NCBI RefSeq assembly: GCF_029227915.1
Contig: NC_079875.1
Coordinates: forward strand, 17,477,001 to 17,541,000
DNA from: Hydractinia symbiolongicarpus
Lineage: Eukaryota; Cnidaria; Hydrozoa; Anthoathecata; Hydractiniidae
Reading direction: 5' to 3'
Length of the DNA stretch: 64,000 nt
Part shown: one piece after another, positions 23,001 to 34,859 of the stretch
How the letters are laid out: each line of letters begins with the position of its first letter
Numbering within the stretch: the stretch's first letter is position 1
The notes under the pieces: model-generated
What the model saw: only the letters and a program-made list of their open reading frames with translations
Told to the model about the DNA's origin: nothing
Database searches by the model: none
Made by a program: the position numbers and the translations under genes

Positions 23001-25919
23001 CCACTTAATGTAATTGACGTCATTATAAGAAAACGAGACATAAAAACACTATACAAAAGATACTCGAAAGTTCCCTATTAATATATACTAAGTAGCCCGT
23101 TGAGAAATCCACAGGGCCATGCATTCCTTAAATATCACTTTCGTGTTTCCGTAACACGAAGTTCTTCTTGCGGACAGACATATCTTCTGGCATATTAAAA
23201 AAGTTAAATTATCACTTGACTAATATCACTTACTTCTATAGTAAGGGCGATACGTATCAGTATGTTATCAAAAATCGGTTAAAGTAGTTAATGTGGTATC
23301 TAGTGAACCATGATAAAAAATAAAAACAAAATCATAGAGTGCGCATAATTTATGAAAGTGAAAAATGTTTGAACGTTTTTTACAAATAATCGATGTTTAT
23401 ATTCGCAAGGAAGTATAATTTTTGTTTCTGATTTTTTTCGTTATTTCTGAAACAGGTAGGATGAAGTTTTTTTTGTTTTTTTTATGAGCGAAAGCGAATT
23501 GCTAAAAAATAAAATGCATCACTTATAAAAGGAATAGTTGTTATTCCTCTTCGGTATAGGCAGGGTATATATATAGTAATTTAACAGACATGATTGTCGA
23601 ATATGGCGGAGCTATTTTCCGTACGGCATGAAGACGTATGTTTATTTGTGCGGGGTCGTATGTTTTTTGTTTTGCCAAAATACGTCACTTTGCCTGTTGT
23701 TATAAGCCTATATCCCAGTATTCCAGATGATACAAGTCTCAAGGCACTTAGAGAGAGGTCGGAATTGCAGGAATTAAAACTCTTCCAAGCGATGAGTTAG
23801 TAAAAATGGCAGAGTTTGTTCTTCGGAACAAGTTTTTGAATTTAACTCGTTTACCCCACCTTACGCGTGCATATTTATGGATGAAGTTAAAACCGATTTT
23901 TTGGAAAAGAAAGTAGTTAAACCCTCGTTTGATTACGGTATATAGTGTAACCATAATCCTAAGTTTTCACACGAAGGTCTTTGGACAGTATAAACTTCTT
24001 AAATTGTGCCGTGGAAACTTAAAAATTATATTTTGAAACAGACTTGTATTGTAAAGATATTGACAGACATCAGTAAATTGCATTTTAATTCCTGTCATCC
24101 TTATGAAAACATCACGTACTTATAGTCAAGCATTATGTATGAGGAGATTACGTTCGAAGGATAAGATATGTGGGAAAAGGCTGAGCGAATTGTCTGAATG
24201 GTTTTTTTAAACGAGGTTATCCGAGAGGAGTCGTTAAATCGCAGATCAGTAGGTGTGCTGCGGTAGGCCGTAATGAAACCTTAGAGGTTAAGAATAGGGC
24301 TAATAAAGAGGTTGGAGTCTCACTGGTGGTGACTTTCCATCTAATGTTAAGTCATCTCAGTTCCATCATCACTAAACTCTTGCCTCTTCTTTATACTGAT
24401 CCTGCGGTTAAAATAGTGTTTATTCCTAAGTCTTTTTTGTATCATTCTGCACTGCGAGAAATATTCGTAGTCATCTTGTTCAAGTTAACTCGGTGACGTG
24501 CGCTGTGCCTCATGTAAAAACTAAAAACTATACAGGTATATATGCATAGATTATACGATTCTGTTTCCCCGTTATAGGTTTTTTAAATTTAATTAATATT
24601 AACATTTTTTCATATAACATAACTTTGGAAGGATGTACCATCAGTGCAAATTAGATTTAATTGCTTTCGCAGTTAGTGCAAATTTTAATTAGTCATTAAA
24701 TCACGTGGTTTGCTGCATTTTACTTAGCTTCTCAGCGTAAAACGTTTTATTATAGCCTCTTATCTAACATCATGTTCACATTAATTCTCTGCGACGGATA
24801 GTACTTGCTTCTTTAAGACCTTTTTGAAAAGTCAGTAAAAATAGCAGTAGTTTCTCTCTAGACAATTAAAAATTAAATTATATTCCGTGTAGATCAGCCA
24901 ATCACAGTGCAAGAAAAACTCTACCATATGTTAATATAAAAATATGATAGAAAGAGGACTTGAATTTTTGTCAAGAAAAATTAAAAATCGTACCCAGTCA
25001 GCCATTATGTAAAATTTGACGAACAAGTGTACCGTCACCAGAGTGCTATTTTGACGTATTTTGTTGCTCATTTTTTCCTTGTTGAATTAATCTTACGTTT
25101 GTTCTAATTACAATTAATGCTTTAATTACTAGTTTGGATGCCATTTTTCCTTTAATTAGTTCTGCAAAAAGGATCTTTGATTAAAGCCTTTTCTATTAAC
25201 CATTTTTTAATTTGTGGCAAGGGAGTTTTAAATGCCCTCTTTGTTTCCAAACATCTTAATGCTTTTAAAACCTATCGAATTTTTTTTAATTCCTCCATTC
25301 GTTGCCAGAGTTATTTTTTGGTATTTTGATTTCTCTCTAGCTTCCAGATTTTTTTACCAGAATGCCAAAAAGTAGCTTTTGAAACACGACAATGCGAAAA
25401 ATAATTTTTTGTATGTTAAAAAGGGTCAATTTTGCCTAACACTTTACTGGTACCCTTGATATATTTCATTAAAATGAAAAAATCCCTACTTAGTATACAA
25501 CATGTCAGTATACCAAATATCCACTTGGCAAGAAAAAAACCCCATATGGCAACTGTGCCCGAAGTCGGTCTTATTAGAAAAATAAAATCTGAAACAAATA
25601 AGGTGTTTCTGTCCTATTTAATATTACACATTTCCCTGGGTCCTGTGGCACACGATGGTCCCTATGGCTTACTTCACTTCTTAAGAAGCCTTTTAGAATT
25701 TTTTACCAACATGTTTTCATTCTTAAGATATTTCAGATTTCAATATTGGAAGTACGGAAACTTCTAATGACAAATAATAAAATTTAAAAATAAATAAAAT
25801 AAAAGTGAATAACAAAAATTTATTTAATTATAATGGCATAAATCAAACAAAAAAAATGATTTTAAATATATGAGATTTAAGAGCAGACATTGCTATATAT
25901 AATCACAAGCAACGCAAAT

Positions 25920-26330
25920 CTTGTAAGTGAGAAAATTAAAAATCTAACGGAACAAGTTTTAACGACAGAATTACACAAATGGAAAATAAGCAAAAAAAAT
26001 TTGAATTAACGATTGGTGAATCGTTTACGCAAGGTTTAATAAATGACAAATTGAAGAACCTGGATAAAGAAGGGGAAAATGACATTAAAAAGACTTACGT
26101 CAGGAGATAACAACAGACTATGAACAATAATATCTAAATTTCAGAACTGAAAAGACAAACTTTTAATATTAAAAAATGCTAACAGATTAAAAGATACGAA
26201 CATTTTTGTTATCAAGGTTTTTTCGGATGCAAAAAGCAAAACCAAAACGGAACTGCAATGGCAAATTTAAGAGGACAGGGAAATTTTGATATACTTGCAA
26301 ATTTTTATGATGGATTAATCAAAAGAAAAT
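25920..26330 (+). pseudogene. LINE ORF1-like remnant, block B
   Basis: Counterpart of 8720-9140. The frame carries lysine/glutamate-rich helical sequence and NANRLKDTNIFVI, with stops and frameshifts. Not functional. Confidence 0.4.
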
Positions 26331-27289
26331 TTAAAAAGGAAAACACGTGTGGCTAACTCTCTATTTTATTTTTATTGACCTCCACCAGCGAAGGCGGAAT
26401 CTTCAAAATCGCCTGAGGAGATAGATAGAGAGATAGAGAGATAGAGAGATATAGAGAGATAAATAGAGACAGCGCAGCTAGGGTGGACGCCCGAAACTTA
26501 TCCAGGCTAAAGCCTAAATTCTCGTTTTGACAGATTTTTTTCTGAGAACTAGGCTAAAATGGTTTTTAAGCCAATAAGAATCCTAACAGTGCAACAAATT
26601 GTTTTATTATCCAATGAACAATACTTTATTTTAAAGTTTATATGCTATCGAAAGTTAAAGCTCGTGCAGTGTAGCATGACGAAGATCTTACAATGAGCCA
26701 TCTTTTCTTATAATGAGCCATCTTCATTTTCTTCTGTACAATTTTGCAAGCACGTAGACTAAAGCTATATTCCATTTTCGTTCCAAGAACTCTTTGAGAT
26801 TAAAACCTCGAAAGTACTTTCGAGTTTATCTCAAAGAGCTCTGGGGTCAAGAATGGCTATAATCAGCAGAACTAAATAATTATTCATGAATTTTAATTTA
26901 AAGAGGAATTGTTGAGGCTGAATAATTTTGCTAAAATATAATGTATTAATGAAATCGCGACAAGTGTGTTATAAAAGAAAAAATAAGAACATGTAGTCTG
27001 AAAATAATCTTTCGTAACTGATTATGTAAAAAAAAAATTGCTGCCACCATTAAAGATATTTTCCTAGTTGTTTTTCAGAGAAAAAGGAGAAAATCGATAA
27101 ATTTTCAGCCTTGCCGTTGTTCTTGTTTTGTTTTTATTGTTCATCAATTTCCAGGTTTATTATTTTTCTTTTAAAGATGTTCTTATAGAGAAATGAAGTT
27201 TATGTAACTTAAGTTAGCTATGATTTACAGTTACAATAATAATCAACCATTTTAAAATTTTAGAATACTCAATGATTTTGTTCCACCAT

Positions 27290-27485
27290 ATTACTCAAAT
27301 GCTTCTGCGATGTTAATGTTCAGCGTGTCTTTCAGTTGCTGATCCATTATTTTTAACCAAATTGTTTTTGGTCTTCCTTCTGGTTTGTCGTAAGTTTGCA
27401 TCGCGTATGTCATGGCTTGTTGTAGTGGTGTGTTTCTTTGCATTCTAGACACTTTTCCGAATAACTTTAATCTTCTCTAGGCTAT
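27290..27485 (-). pseudogene. LINE ORF2 C-terminal fragment
   Basis: The frame reads FGKVSRMQRNTPLQQAMTYA then PEGRPKTIWLKIMDQQLKDT and ends in a stop. The G(K)V.RM...RPK..W pattern is the usual C-terminus of RTE/CR1-like LINE reverse transcriptases. Only about 60 residues remain. Confidence 0.55.
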
Positions 27486-27702
27486 TTTATTAGACCATTT
27501 TGTAATGTAAATAATGTAATTATAATTGTAAATGTATAAAATGTAATTGTAAATATATGCACAGCAATGTACACTCGTTTACGAATAAACAGTTAATAAA
27601 GAAATAAAAATATTATTTAGTCCTGTTTAAAGTTCAGTACTTTTTCAGATTATTGCTAATGGCGGAAATTTTTAAGCCGCAGGTGTTCTTGTTTTGACAT
27701 AA

Positions 27703-27912
27703 CTAGTCGTTACCCCGTGGAAAAATCCAAGGGATCCCCCGTCCTTTTTATACCGCATTGCGTAGGTTTCGCTACCTGCGCAGCTAAGCTACCATTTTGC
27801 GTGACAGACAGACGGACGGACGGACGGACGGACGGACGGACGGACGGACGGACGGACGGACGGACGGACGGACGGACGGACGGACGGACGGATACGGGTA
27901 TTATAACATAGA
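27703..27912 (-). mobile_element. Short complete non-autonomous Helitron
   Basis: On the minus strand it starts TCTATGTTATAATACCCG (27912) and ends with hairpin TTGGATTTTTCCACGG, GGTAACGA and CTAG (27706-27703) next to T; the base before the TC is A. The 210-bp element contains a long tetranucleotide tract. No coding capacity. Confidence 0.7.
27808..27893. repeat. (GACG)n microsatellite
   Basis: About 21 units of GACG/GGAC inside the short Helitron. The open frame through it (RTDG repeats) is an artefact. Confidence 0.95.
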
Positions 27913-27937
27913 TATAACTACTGAAGGTAAAAATGGA

Positions 27938-28960
27938 TGATAACGCTCTTTTTCGATATATTTAACTCTAACATAACATTAAACAATAATAATGATACCG
28001 ACTTGCATTATTTTAAAAATCTGAAAATTGAAACTAATGAACTTTTTAAAATTGAAGCAAAACTCATGTTGCAAAATGTAATAACAAAATTTCTGTGCTT
28101 AACATTAACACAAGAAGCATAAACAAGGACTACGGAAACCTGAAAACAAGATTAAAGGAATCCATTGTAATGAATTCAAATTTTAAAAATTCCGGATTAA
28201 AAGTCAATACATCAACTGCGTTCAGAGAACAAGACTGGTGGTACATGTCTCTTTATACCCAACTCTATTTCTTATAAATTAAGAAATAACTTTAGTATAA
28301 ATAATGCTGATTGTGAATCGTTAATCGTTAAATTTTAAATTAAAACACCAGAAATATAAATGTAATTGTTATGTATAGAAAACCTGCTGAGATCTTCAAA
28401 GAATTTAAAAAACATTTTCAATCAAACCTCAGTAAATTAGATCAGAAATAACCACATTTACATTGCTGGAGATCTCAATCTAAATCTTCTCGAATATACA
28501 TCAAATAATGAACTAAAAACCCTTGTAGATATCCTCCTACGACACAATTCTACTCCAACATTTACCATAACTGATAACACAATCACAAATATCTTTTATA
28601 ACAACAATTATCAAACTGGAATGATTATAACTGATGTGTCTGATCATTTCCTAACCTTCTTGCTTTCTGACAAACTTCTCCCTCATAATTAAACTACCCC
28701 AACCATTTATAAGCGAGAGATCAATGAATGTTCCACAGAAAAGTTTCGACAATTTCTTTCAGAAGCCAACTGGGATGAGAAAACATTCCCTAAGAAAAAA
28801 GCCAGTACTTTAGAAAACCCATGGATTACTACGCATTAAATCATCTAAAGAGACGCAACGACCGTATGATACTCTTCGGAAAAAAAGAACTCCCTTTAAT
28901 ACGCTTAAGCAAATACCAAAGCAAATACGCTTAAAATTACACAGTAATTACACAGTATTT
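27938..28960 (+). pseudogene. LINE ORF2 endonuclease remnant, block B
   Basis: Collinear with 9170-10290. It keeps LNINTRSINKDYGNLKTRLK at the start, then VMYRKPAEIF, a degraded YIAGDLNLN and FLLSDKLLPHN further on. Frameshifts and stops throughout. Confidence 0.6.
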
Positions 28961-29584
28961 TAGAAATCGAATGGGCTTCAGAAAGGACGAGTTTGTTTAT
29001 CAGCTCTCTGAATATGTGACTTCAGCTAGTGCTCTGCCGCTGGGAAAAAATTATACTGAAATTTACAGCATCGATATGCGTTTCGTTGGGATTTATTGCC
29101 TCTGTTACGGATAGAATTATAAAAATTTGTTTCCAAGTAGCTAGAAAAACACCATTAAAAGTATTTCCGATACCATTGTGTAAAATAATTATTTTATTAA
29201 AACTTTTTCTTCATGCACTTAAGTAACAGACAAGTAGATTAACTTCTAAAAACGAATCCTATAGAGGAATTGCAAATGTCTGCAAAGTTCTGCATATAAA
29301 CCTTCAACTTTACAGACACACATAAGGCAAATTGGCTCTTAACTTAAATTTGTACAGAATGAAGAAGAACTGGATTCGTTTTTTTGTAACTATCAACTTC
29401 TTCTTTTAAAAGTAAGTCGCCATCATTGTGAAGGTGGATGAAACTTTTCGTCTAAACAGTGGTAAAGATTTCAAAATTTTGACTTTTTTGGCCGGTTTAA
29501 AAATTTTGATGGTCATGGTAATAAGAGCGAAGTAAGGATACGTATTTCTGTTTTTAAAAATCCTAAGACTTAAATGAATATTCA

Positions 29585-29765
29585 TGAATAATTAATTAGT
29601 TCTGCCGAATATGGTTTAAGTCTACGCGCTTGCGAAATTGTACAGAAAGAAATGACGTAATTATTAAAGAGAAACGTTAATAACAACAAGCATGGCGCAT
29701 TATCTAGGAACTTAAGACGATCTTCATTATGCTACACTGCACGAGCTTTAACTTTCAATATCATT
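29585..29765. repeat. Inverted copy of part of the 26640-26900 insert
   Basis: Reading the minus strand from about 29765 gives GAAAGTTAAAGCTCGTGCAG, as at 26652. It then shares TTGCAAGCACGTAGACT / TTCGCAAGCGCGTAGACT and ends at AATTATTCATGAAT, so the same element family flanks the right part of block B on both sides in opposite orientation. Confidence 0.65.
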
Positions 29766-29766
29766 T

Positions 29767-30640
29767 TCATTTTACTTTAAAATTTTCAGACATGCTTGGT
29801 GAACCTTGCAGCCTTGATACGGTGTGTGGAAATCTTTTTATTCGTAATATATTTCTTAACAGTGTTCGATGCAGCAGGAGATGGTAACAAAGAAACTTTT
29901 GAAAAAAACAAAAGGCTATTGTTAAAAAAATAAGAAATAACAAAAAAAATCCGCACACCGTTTTAACAGGGTCAACCCAAGGTTCATTTAAAATCAGAAG
30001 CTGATGAAAAATAACGAGATTGTAAAAAGTTGGAGCTCGTAGAAGCTGATTTTTTTCTTGTTTATGATACATTTTTAAATAGAAATTTCTGCTGACTCAG
30101 CAATTTCAGTGTTGAGTTAAAATCATTTTATTATATATTAAGGCCTATATTTATAGGAAATAGTAAAAATAAGTGGTGTAAATAAAACATTGAGTGAATA
30201 ATTCAGCTATTTGGACAGCTAAAATAGGGTTGCTGCCACCTTAAGTTTGTGTACATTTAGGTTTATTATAACGACATCAACACTGAATCACCCACTTCGT
30301 GCAGTTAAAAAAAAAACAGCGAAAAAATTCCTTTTTACAATTTCTCTCCGATATACACGCTGTGTTTTATAAGAATAGTGTGTTTTCGTTTCAGCCTCAA
30401 TGTTCTTAACTTCCTTGACAAATACTATCTATATTATAATACGTGTGCGTCAAGAAATTAAATTTTTTCCTTAAGTAATTTAATTATTTTAATTTACCAA
30501 TAAATAAGTGATTAAAAGTAATGCATCATTTAAATACGCCATTTTTAATAATAATTACCTCCGTGATCTCAATCGTTAATTTCACTCGAGAGCCCCAGAA
30601 AACAAATAGGACAGTTTTACTGACAGTTTTATTACTTTGC
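29767..30640. other. No gene seen
   Basis: AT-rich. A minus-strand open frame of about 100 codons at 29767-30072 has one hydrophobic stretch but no recognisable motif; probably chance. From about 30455 the flank matches 19800-19925 in inverted orientation. Confidence 0.35.
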
Positions 30641-30684
30641 TTTGACCCCTCGCACTTAGTATACCAATCAAAACGCCTAATTCT

Positions 30685-30900
30685 TTGAAACACCATTCCA
30701 CGATTTTCGCGGCCGAACAATGCCAACGAAGGAACATGATGACGAAGGCCATTTTGGTTTTGAAAGTGGTCGTGGACAGTGCTGGATTTAAAGGTCTATT
30801 TGACCTTTTTTATCTTCTAAAAGCTATTTATATTGTGATATTTGTTATCTATATGTTCCTACATGTTAAGATAAGCATATGTATACCTGTACTAAAGTGA
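30685..30900 (+). CDS. Short signal-anchor peptide or first-exon fragment, copy 2
   Basis: The frame reads CQRRNMMTKAILVLKVVVDS, then GLFDLFYLLKAIYIVIFVIY. It is related to 19580-19765 (CQRRNIMAILVFKVLVV). Both have a basic CQRRN tail followed by a long hydrophobic segment. Homology covers non-coding flank too, so this may be a dispersed gene fragment rather than a functional peptide. Confidence 0.3.
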   Translation: MKHHSTIFAAEQCQRRNMMTKAILVLKVVVDSAGFKGLFDLFYLLKAIYIVIFVIYMFLHVKISICIPVLK

Positions 30901-30904
30901 CCAC

Positions 30905-32170
30905 CTTGATGTGTGGCACAGTTTACGGTTCCTTAATTGCGCCACAGAGTTTGTAAATGCTGGGTAACACTTTTACTTGTGGCTTACCCAGGCGCGCTAC
31001 GCCGCGTCCACCGGCTAATCCTTATTATTCTCAATATGTTCTTAACATGGCTATGGCCTGAAAATGCTTTCATAAAATAAGGCCTTCTATAAGTTGTGAT
31101 AGCTAATCCCAAATTCTGATACATGACAGAAAAAAAGGTCATTTTGTTAAAAGTAAACTGTTAATCAATTTTGTGCATCACGCAATTTTTTTTATTTTGA
31201 ACAAACGATCAAGCTTAGACATATTAGGATATTATTTTTCAGGGTATATTCTTACAATAAAGTGCTTAAAGAAAATATTGTCCGGCTCAAGACACGACTA
31301 GGAACTTAATATTTACGGGAAAGTTTAGCTCTAAAAGTTAAAACGGTTAAAAAATCGCATATACACCTAACCCATTTTTGCACCAGATACTCTAAACAGC
31401 ACACATGCTTTACTTTTGCTTTCACAATAGGTCGCAAGCTAGCGTTCTCTGAATGAAAGTCGAAAAGTTTTTTAATTCGATTAATAAATTTCGCTTCATC
31501 TCAAAGAAAACGATGCGATATTTTCTTTATAAAAGGAAGCAACCTCGGTCCGAGAAGACAAAAATAGAAAGTATAGAAGAACAAATAACCTTTAAGCTAA
31601 CCTCATGATGAGTAAACATTGGTATGTCTTGTTTGAAATAATTTTCCTCAGGATTAATTTGAAAAGAGACAACCTTCTTTGTTTCGGCTTTCTCTTTTCA
31701 GTTGGTAAGCAACTTGTTTCCGTGCAATACGGCAATGTTAAACCAGGGGTAAACGGGTACAATTATTAACCGTTATGGCCTCATGCAGCTTTAATATGAA
31801 AAAAAAATAAAACACCGTTTTGCGATTTTTTTTAACTTAGTAAACTTCAGTGTAACGCCATGCATCGGAGAGGCAATGCTTAAGAAATAAAAAAGTGACC
31901 CGTGATTTTTGTGCCATGGCCTTACCGTGCGCGTACACATAATGCGTATTAATATATAGATCCATTTCCTGGTACATGGAAGTATTATCTTACTATCCTG
32001 GCTGCCCATGAAAATTCAGTTTCTGTATAGAAACTATCAAAGTTTTCTTCCCAATGTCAATAATTAATCAAATATCACTGATTTCAAATATTTCTGGTTC
32101 GAATCTTTCTAGAAATGTTTGTACTGACATGATGTTATTAAGTCAATTCATTTGGTAATTATATATATAT
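30905..32170. other. No gene seen
   Basis: Intergenic AT-rich DNA. Nothing recognised on either strand. Confidence 0.4.
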
Positions 32171-32173
32171 ATA

Positions 32174-32895
32174 ATCGTCAATAAAGCCCGTGGGAAAAAC
32201 GACTTAGGCAGGACTACATCGGAAAAGAGAACCGTAACTTCTATTTTCATGACAACTGCCAGGACCCGTCAATACACAATTTTTTTTCCCGAAATTTGTT
32301 TACTCGTTGCCGCCAATGTATAGATCTCGAAACGCTGATCAAGAAAATGTATAGTATCATGTCCTTTTGTCGAATGGTTAAAGAGATATAAAGGTTTAAA
32401 ACCAAAAGCACAGAAAAGTTTTTTTTTTAAATTTGTATACTTGTTGCCTTTATCGTATAGATCTTGAAACACTTATCAAAAAATGTATACAGTCATGTAT
32501 CTTTGACAAACGGTTGCAGAGATATTGGGGTTTAAAGGTTTTTTGATGACGTCGCCAACCTGTCCATTCCGAAACGGATTCGGAGACCCAGGTTCAGGAA
32601 ACTTCCCCAAATTGAGCACAGGTGGTCCCTAGTTACCCACGCAGTGAAAAATGACTGCCGTAACCACCTCGTTTCCAAGTTATGTGGCATCAAAGTTTCA
32701 AATGCACTTTAATGGCTTCATTAATTTAATATAAGATATTGACGTTAGAGTAGTGTTATTGACGTCTCGCCGTAACGTCAGAAAATTTAACATATGCGAC
32801 ATAACTTTTTCGGCAACATCAAAGCAAAGTGAACACACCCACTTTGTGTGGTACAGACACACAGGCAGACACACTCTCCGTATTATTATATAAGA
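32174..32895 (-). mobile_element. Non-autonomous Helitron, longer form
   Basis: On the minus strand the 5' end is TCTTATATAATAATACGG (32895). The body shares TAACTAGGGACCACC, CTGGGTCTCCGAATCCGTTTC and TTTCAAGATCTATA with the element at 6977-7491. The 3' end near 32174 is decayed (CCCACGGGCTTTATTGACGA; CTAG lost). Confidence 0.6.
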
Positions 32896-33095
32896 CTAGT
32901 AGACAAGGCCGGTGAAAAAACTCCACTTATACAGAGTAACAATGGAAAAGAGAACCGTGACTTGAATTTTGATGTCGTCCGCAAAGTCTCACAAACGTAT
33001 AAAAAAAAGATTATTTAGAAACTTGGTTTAGCCCGTGCCTCTATCTGTAGAGCTTTAAACACTGATAGAGAAAATGTATAGGATCATGACGTTAA
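32896..33095 (-). mobile_element. Helitron 3' fragment abutting the next Helitron
   Basis: On the minus strand, hairpin GTGGAGTTTTTTCAC, then CGGCCTTGTCTA and CTAG (32899-32896), followed directly by the TC start of the neighbouring element. The inner part includes the family's TAGAGCTTTAAACACTGATAGA. The 5' end is not found. Confidence 0.5.
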
Positions 33096-33269
33096 CAAAA
33101 CTACTTTTCTACACACTACATATCCATTATTCGCGATGTGGACCGAAAGTTCATTACATCCATATAGAAAGCCTACTTTTAGCGGAGTGTACACGCACTT
33201 CGATAGTTTTATTCCTGAAAGCTATAAATTTGGCTTAATTTATGCTTTGCTTCATTGTTGTTTTAAAAT

Positions 33270-33856
33270 TTGTCCAAGTTAATCAATTTTCCATCATAAG
33301 GTTATTATAATCAAAGATATCTTTATTCGAAATGGTTATCCTGAACTATTTATTGACAAGGTCAAAAAACGCTTTCCTTCAATATCTCGCAAAACCAAAG
33401 AAGTCACCCACACACCTGAGAAGAAAAACATTGTTCTCCCTTTTTTAGGTAAAACATCTTTACAAACGAGAACGAAGTTAGAAAAACTTATCTAACTTCT
33501 TCAGATTTAAAGACCTGTTGCCCAAAGAATTAAAGTCAGGTGTCATTTACAAATATAAGTGCAGTGGCTGCAACGCCACTTATATTGGTGAGACGTCGCG
33601 TCATCTTAAGGTTCGGGCAAGCGAGCACCTCAGAGTGTCTCCCTTAACAGGTAAGAAATCAACCTAATCTAATAGCACGGCAATTAAAGATTATCTTAAA
33701 GCCTGTCACACCACATCATCTCTTGACGATTTTAGTATACTCTCTAGGGGTAGCAACCGGTATTTGCTAGAGATTAGGGAGAGTTTGTTCATAATGCGGG
33801 ATAGTCCCCAGTTGAATAACAACATTAGATCTGCTCCATTGTATTTATACAATTAG
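33270..33856 (+). pseudogene. Penelope-like element, linker and GIY-YIG domain
   Basis: The frame begins IFIRNGYPELFIDKVKKRFP and VLPFLGKTSLQTRTKLEKL, typical of the PLE linker after the RT. After a stop and frameshift it reads FRFKDLLPKELKSGVIYKY, CSGCNATYIGETSRHLKVRA and SEHLRVSPLTG, ending PLYLYN and TAG 33854-33856. The zinc-like CxxC and GIY-YIG tyrosine/arginine positions are visible. The RT core is missing, so it is a 5'-truncated dead copy. Confidence 0.75.
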
Positions 33857-34117
33857 TGTTTAATCTGTAACTATGGTTACTGTTAAACTTGTATATATTT
33901 AGTAGAACATAGTACGTTTTTGATTGCTTGAAAATGAGTGTGATTGAACACCCGAACGTCGCAAATAATGTAGTTTTTTGTTGTCAATTTACTAGCGCGA
34001 TGATTCTTCATCATTGTATTTGTTAACAAAACTACAAGATATGCAGTTTTGTTACAAAAAAACTTGGAATTGCTTAGAAAACAACAACAATAAGATCATT
34101 CACAACACACAAAAACA

Positions 34118-34197
34118 GGTCACTCATCAGCTGAATTTATATGTTTACAAAGGTTTAGTAACCTTTGTAAACATATAAATTCAGCTGATGAGTGACC
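34118..34197. repeat. Near-perfect palindrome: 38-bp arms, 4-nt loop
   Basis: 34118-34155 (GGTCACTCATCAGCTGAATT...) and 34160-34197 (...CAGCTGATGAGTGACC) are exact reverse complements around TAGT. It lies between two PLE fragments. Confidence 0.95.
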
Positions 34198-34249
34198 TAA
34201 GTGTCTTATTTTTATTCCAATGTCTAGTCAGAGTATTAAAAGTTAAAGG

Positions 34250-34570
34250 TATTCAATGAAAATCACTGCGAACTTATTATTACCAATAACTTTCGTAAGA
34301 CTGCACTGTCTGAATTTTTTTCCTTAGTATTAAGGAGGATTAAATTGCCATTATTACCCCAAAAAGGTATACAAATGACGGTAGAAACGCGGAAAAAAAA
34401 CAAGTTAAAGTTAATTAAAAAAAACACTGCGATCTAATTATTACTAATTAGTTTAGGAAATATGCAGTGTCTGATTTTTTTCTTTAGTATTAAGGAGATT
34501 TAAATTGCCATTATTTCCCCAAAAAGGTATAGAAATGACGGTAGAAACGCGGAAAAAAACAAGTTAAAGT
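34250..34570. repeat. Two diverged direct repeats of about 160 bp
   Basis: CCCCAAAAAGGTATACAAATGACG and its copy CCCCAAAAAGGTATAGAAATGACG lie 160 bp apart. The surrounding CACTGCGA, TTAGTATTAAGGAG and GGTAGAAACGCGG also repeat. Possibly PLE terminal sequence; not certain. Confidence 0.8.
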
Positions 34571-34859
34571 TGCTGTGCATATTAACAATCGCAATGGAGA
34601 AACGATGTTTTTGTGCAGAAACAATTCATGAATTATTAATGAAGATTAAAATAACAGACCAATTTGCATATTTTTTCTACACTTTGTAAATATAGTGCGT
34701 ATAAAAGTAATTGTTTTAAACCACCTCAAAAACGTCGAACTGACGATGAGCCGAGACGAAATCAAACCATCGCGCTATCGCGATTGAAGATGCACCGCGA
34801 TTTTATTACTACTTCTACATCTAGCTAACCTTGTTAAGCCTATTCAGGTTGGGGAGGGG

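Larger units (their letters stand above)
26373..27940. mobile_element. Nested insertion in block B
   Basis: Block A reads TTTTATCTTTTTGATATATT across this point, while block B is interrupted after TTTATTTTTAT and resumes at CTCTTTTTCGATATATT. The insert holds a GATA/GAGA simple repeat (about 26415-26470), an imperfect fold-back (about 26787-26840), sequence repeated in inverted orientation at about 29585-29765, a LINE 3' end and a Helitron. It is probably several events stacked together. Confidence 0.6.
23001..29575 (+). repeat. Block B: second copy of the large direct segmental repeat
   Basis: Collinear with block A (4590-12095), as detailed there. It keeps single copies where block A has the 48-bp (nine), 62-bp (four), 544-bp (two) and 82-bp (two) tandem repeats, and it has an empty site where block A has a Helitron. 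It carries its own insertion at about 26373-27940. Downstream of 29575 the glycosyltransferase-like gene that follows block A is missing. Confidence 0.75.

Noticed and set aside
27717-27911. Open frame encoding RTDG repeats
   Set aside because: It runs through a (GACG)n microsatellite inside a Helitron.
29767-30072. Minus-strand frame of 101 codons with a hydrophobic stretch
   Set aside because: No motif, no splice or poly(A) support, AT-rich composition typical of chance frames.
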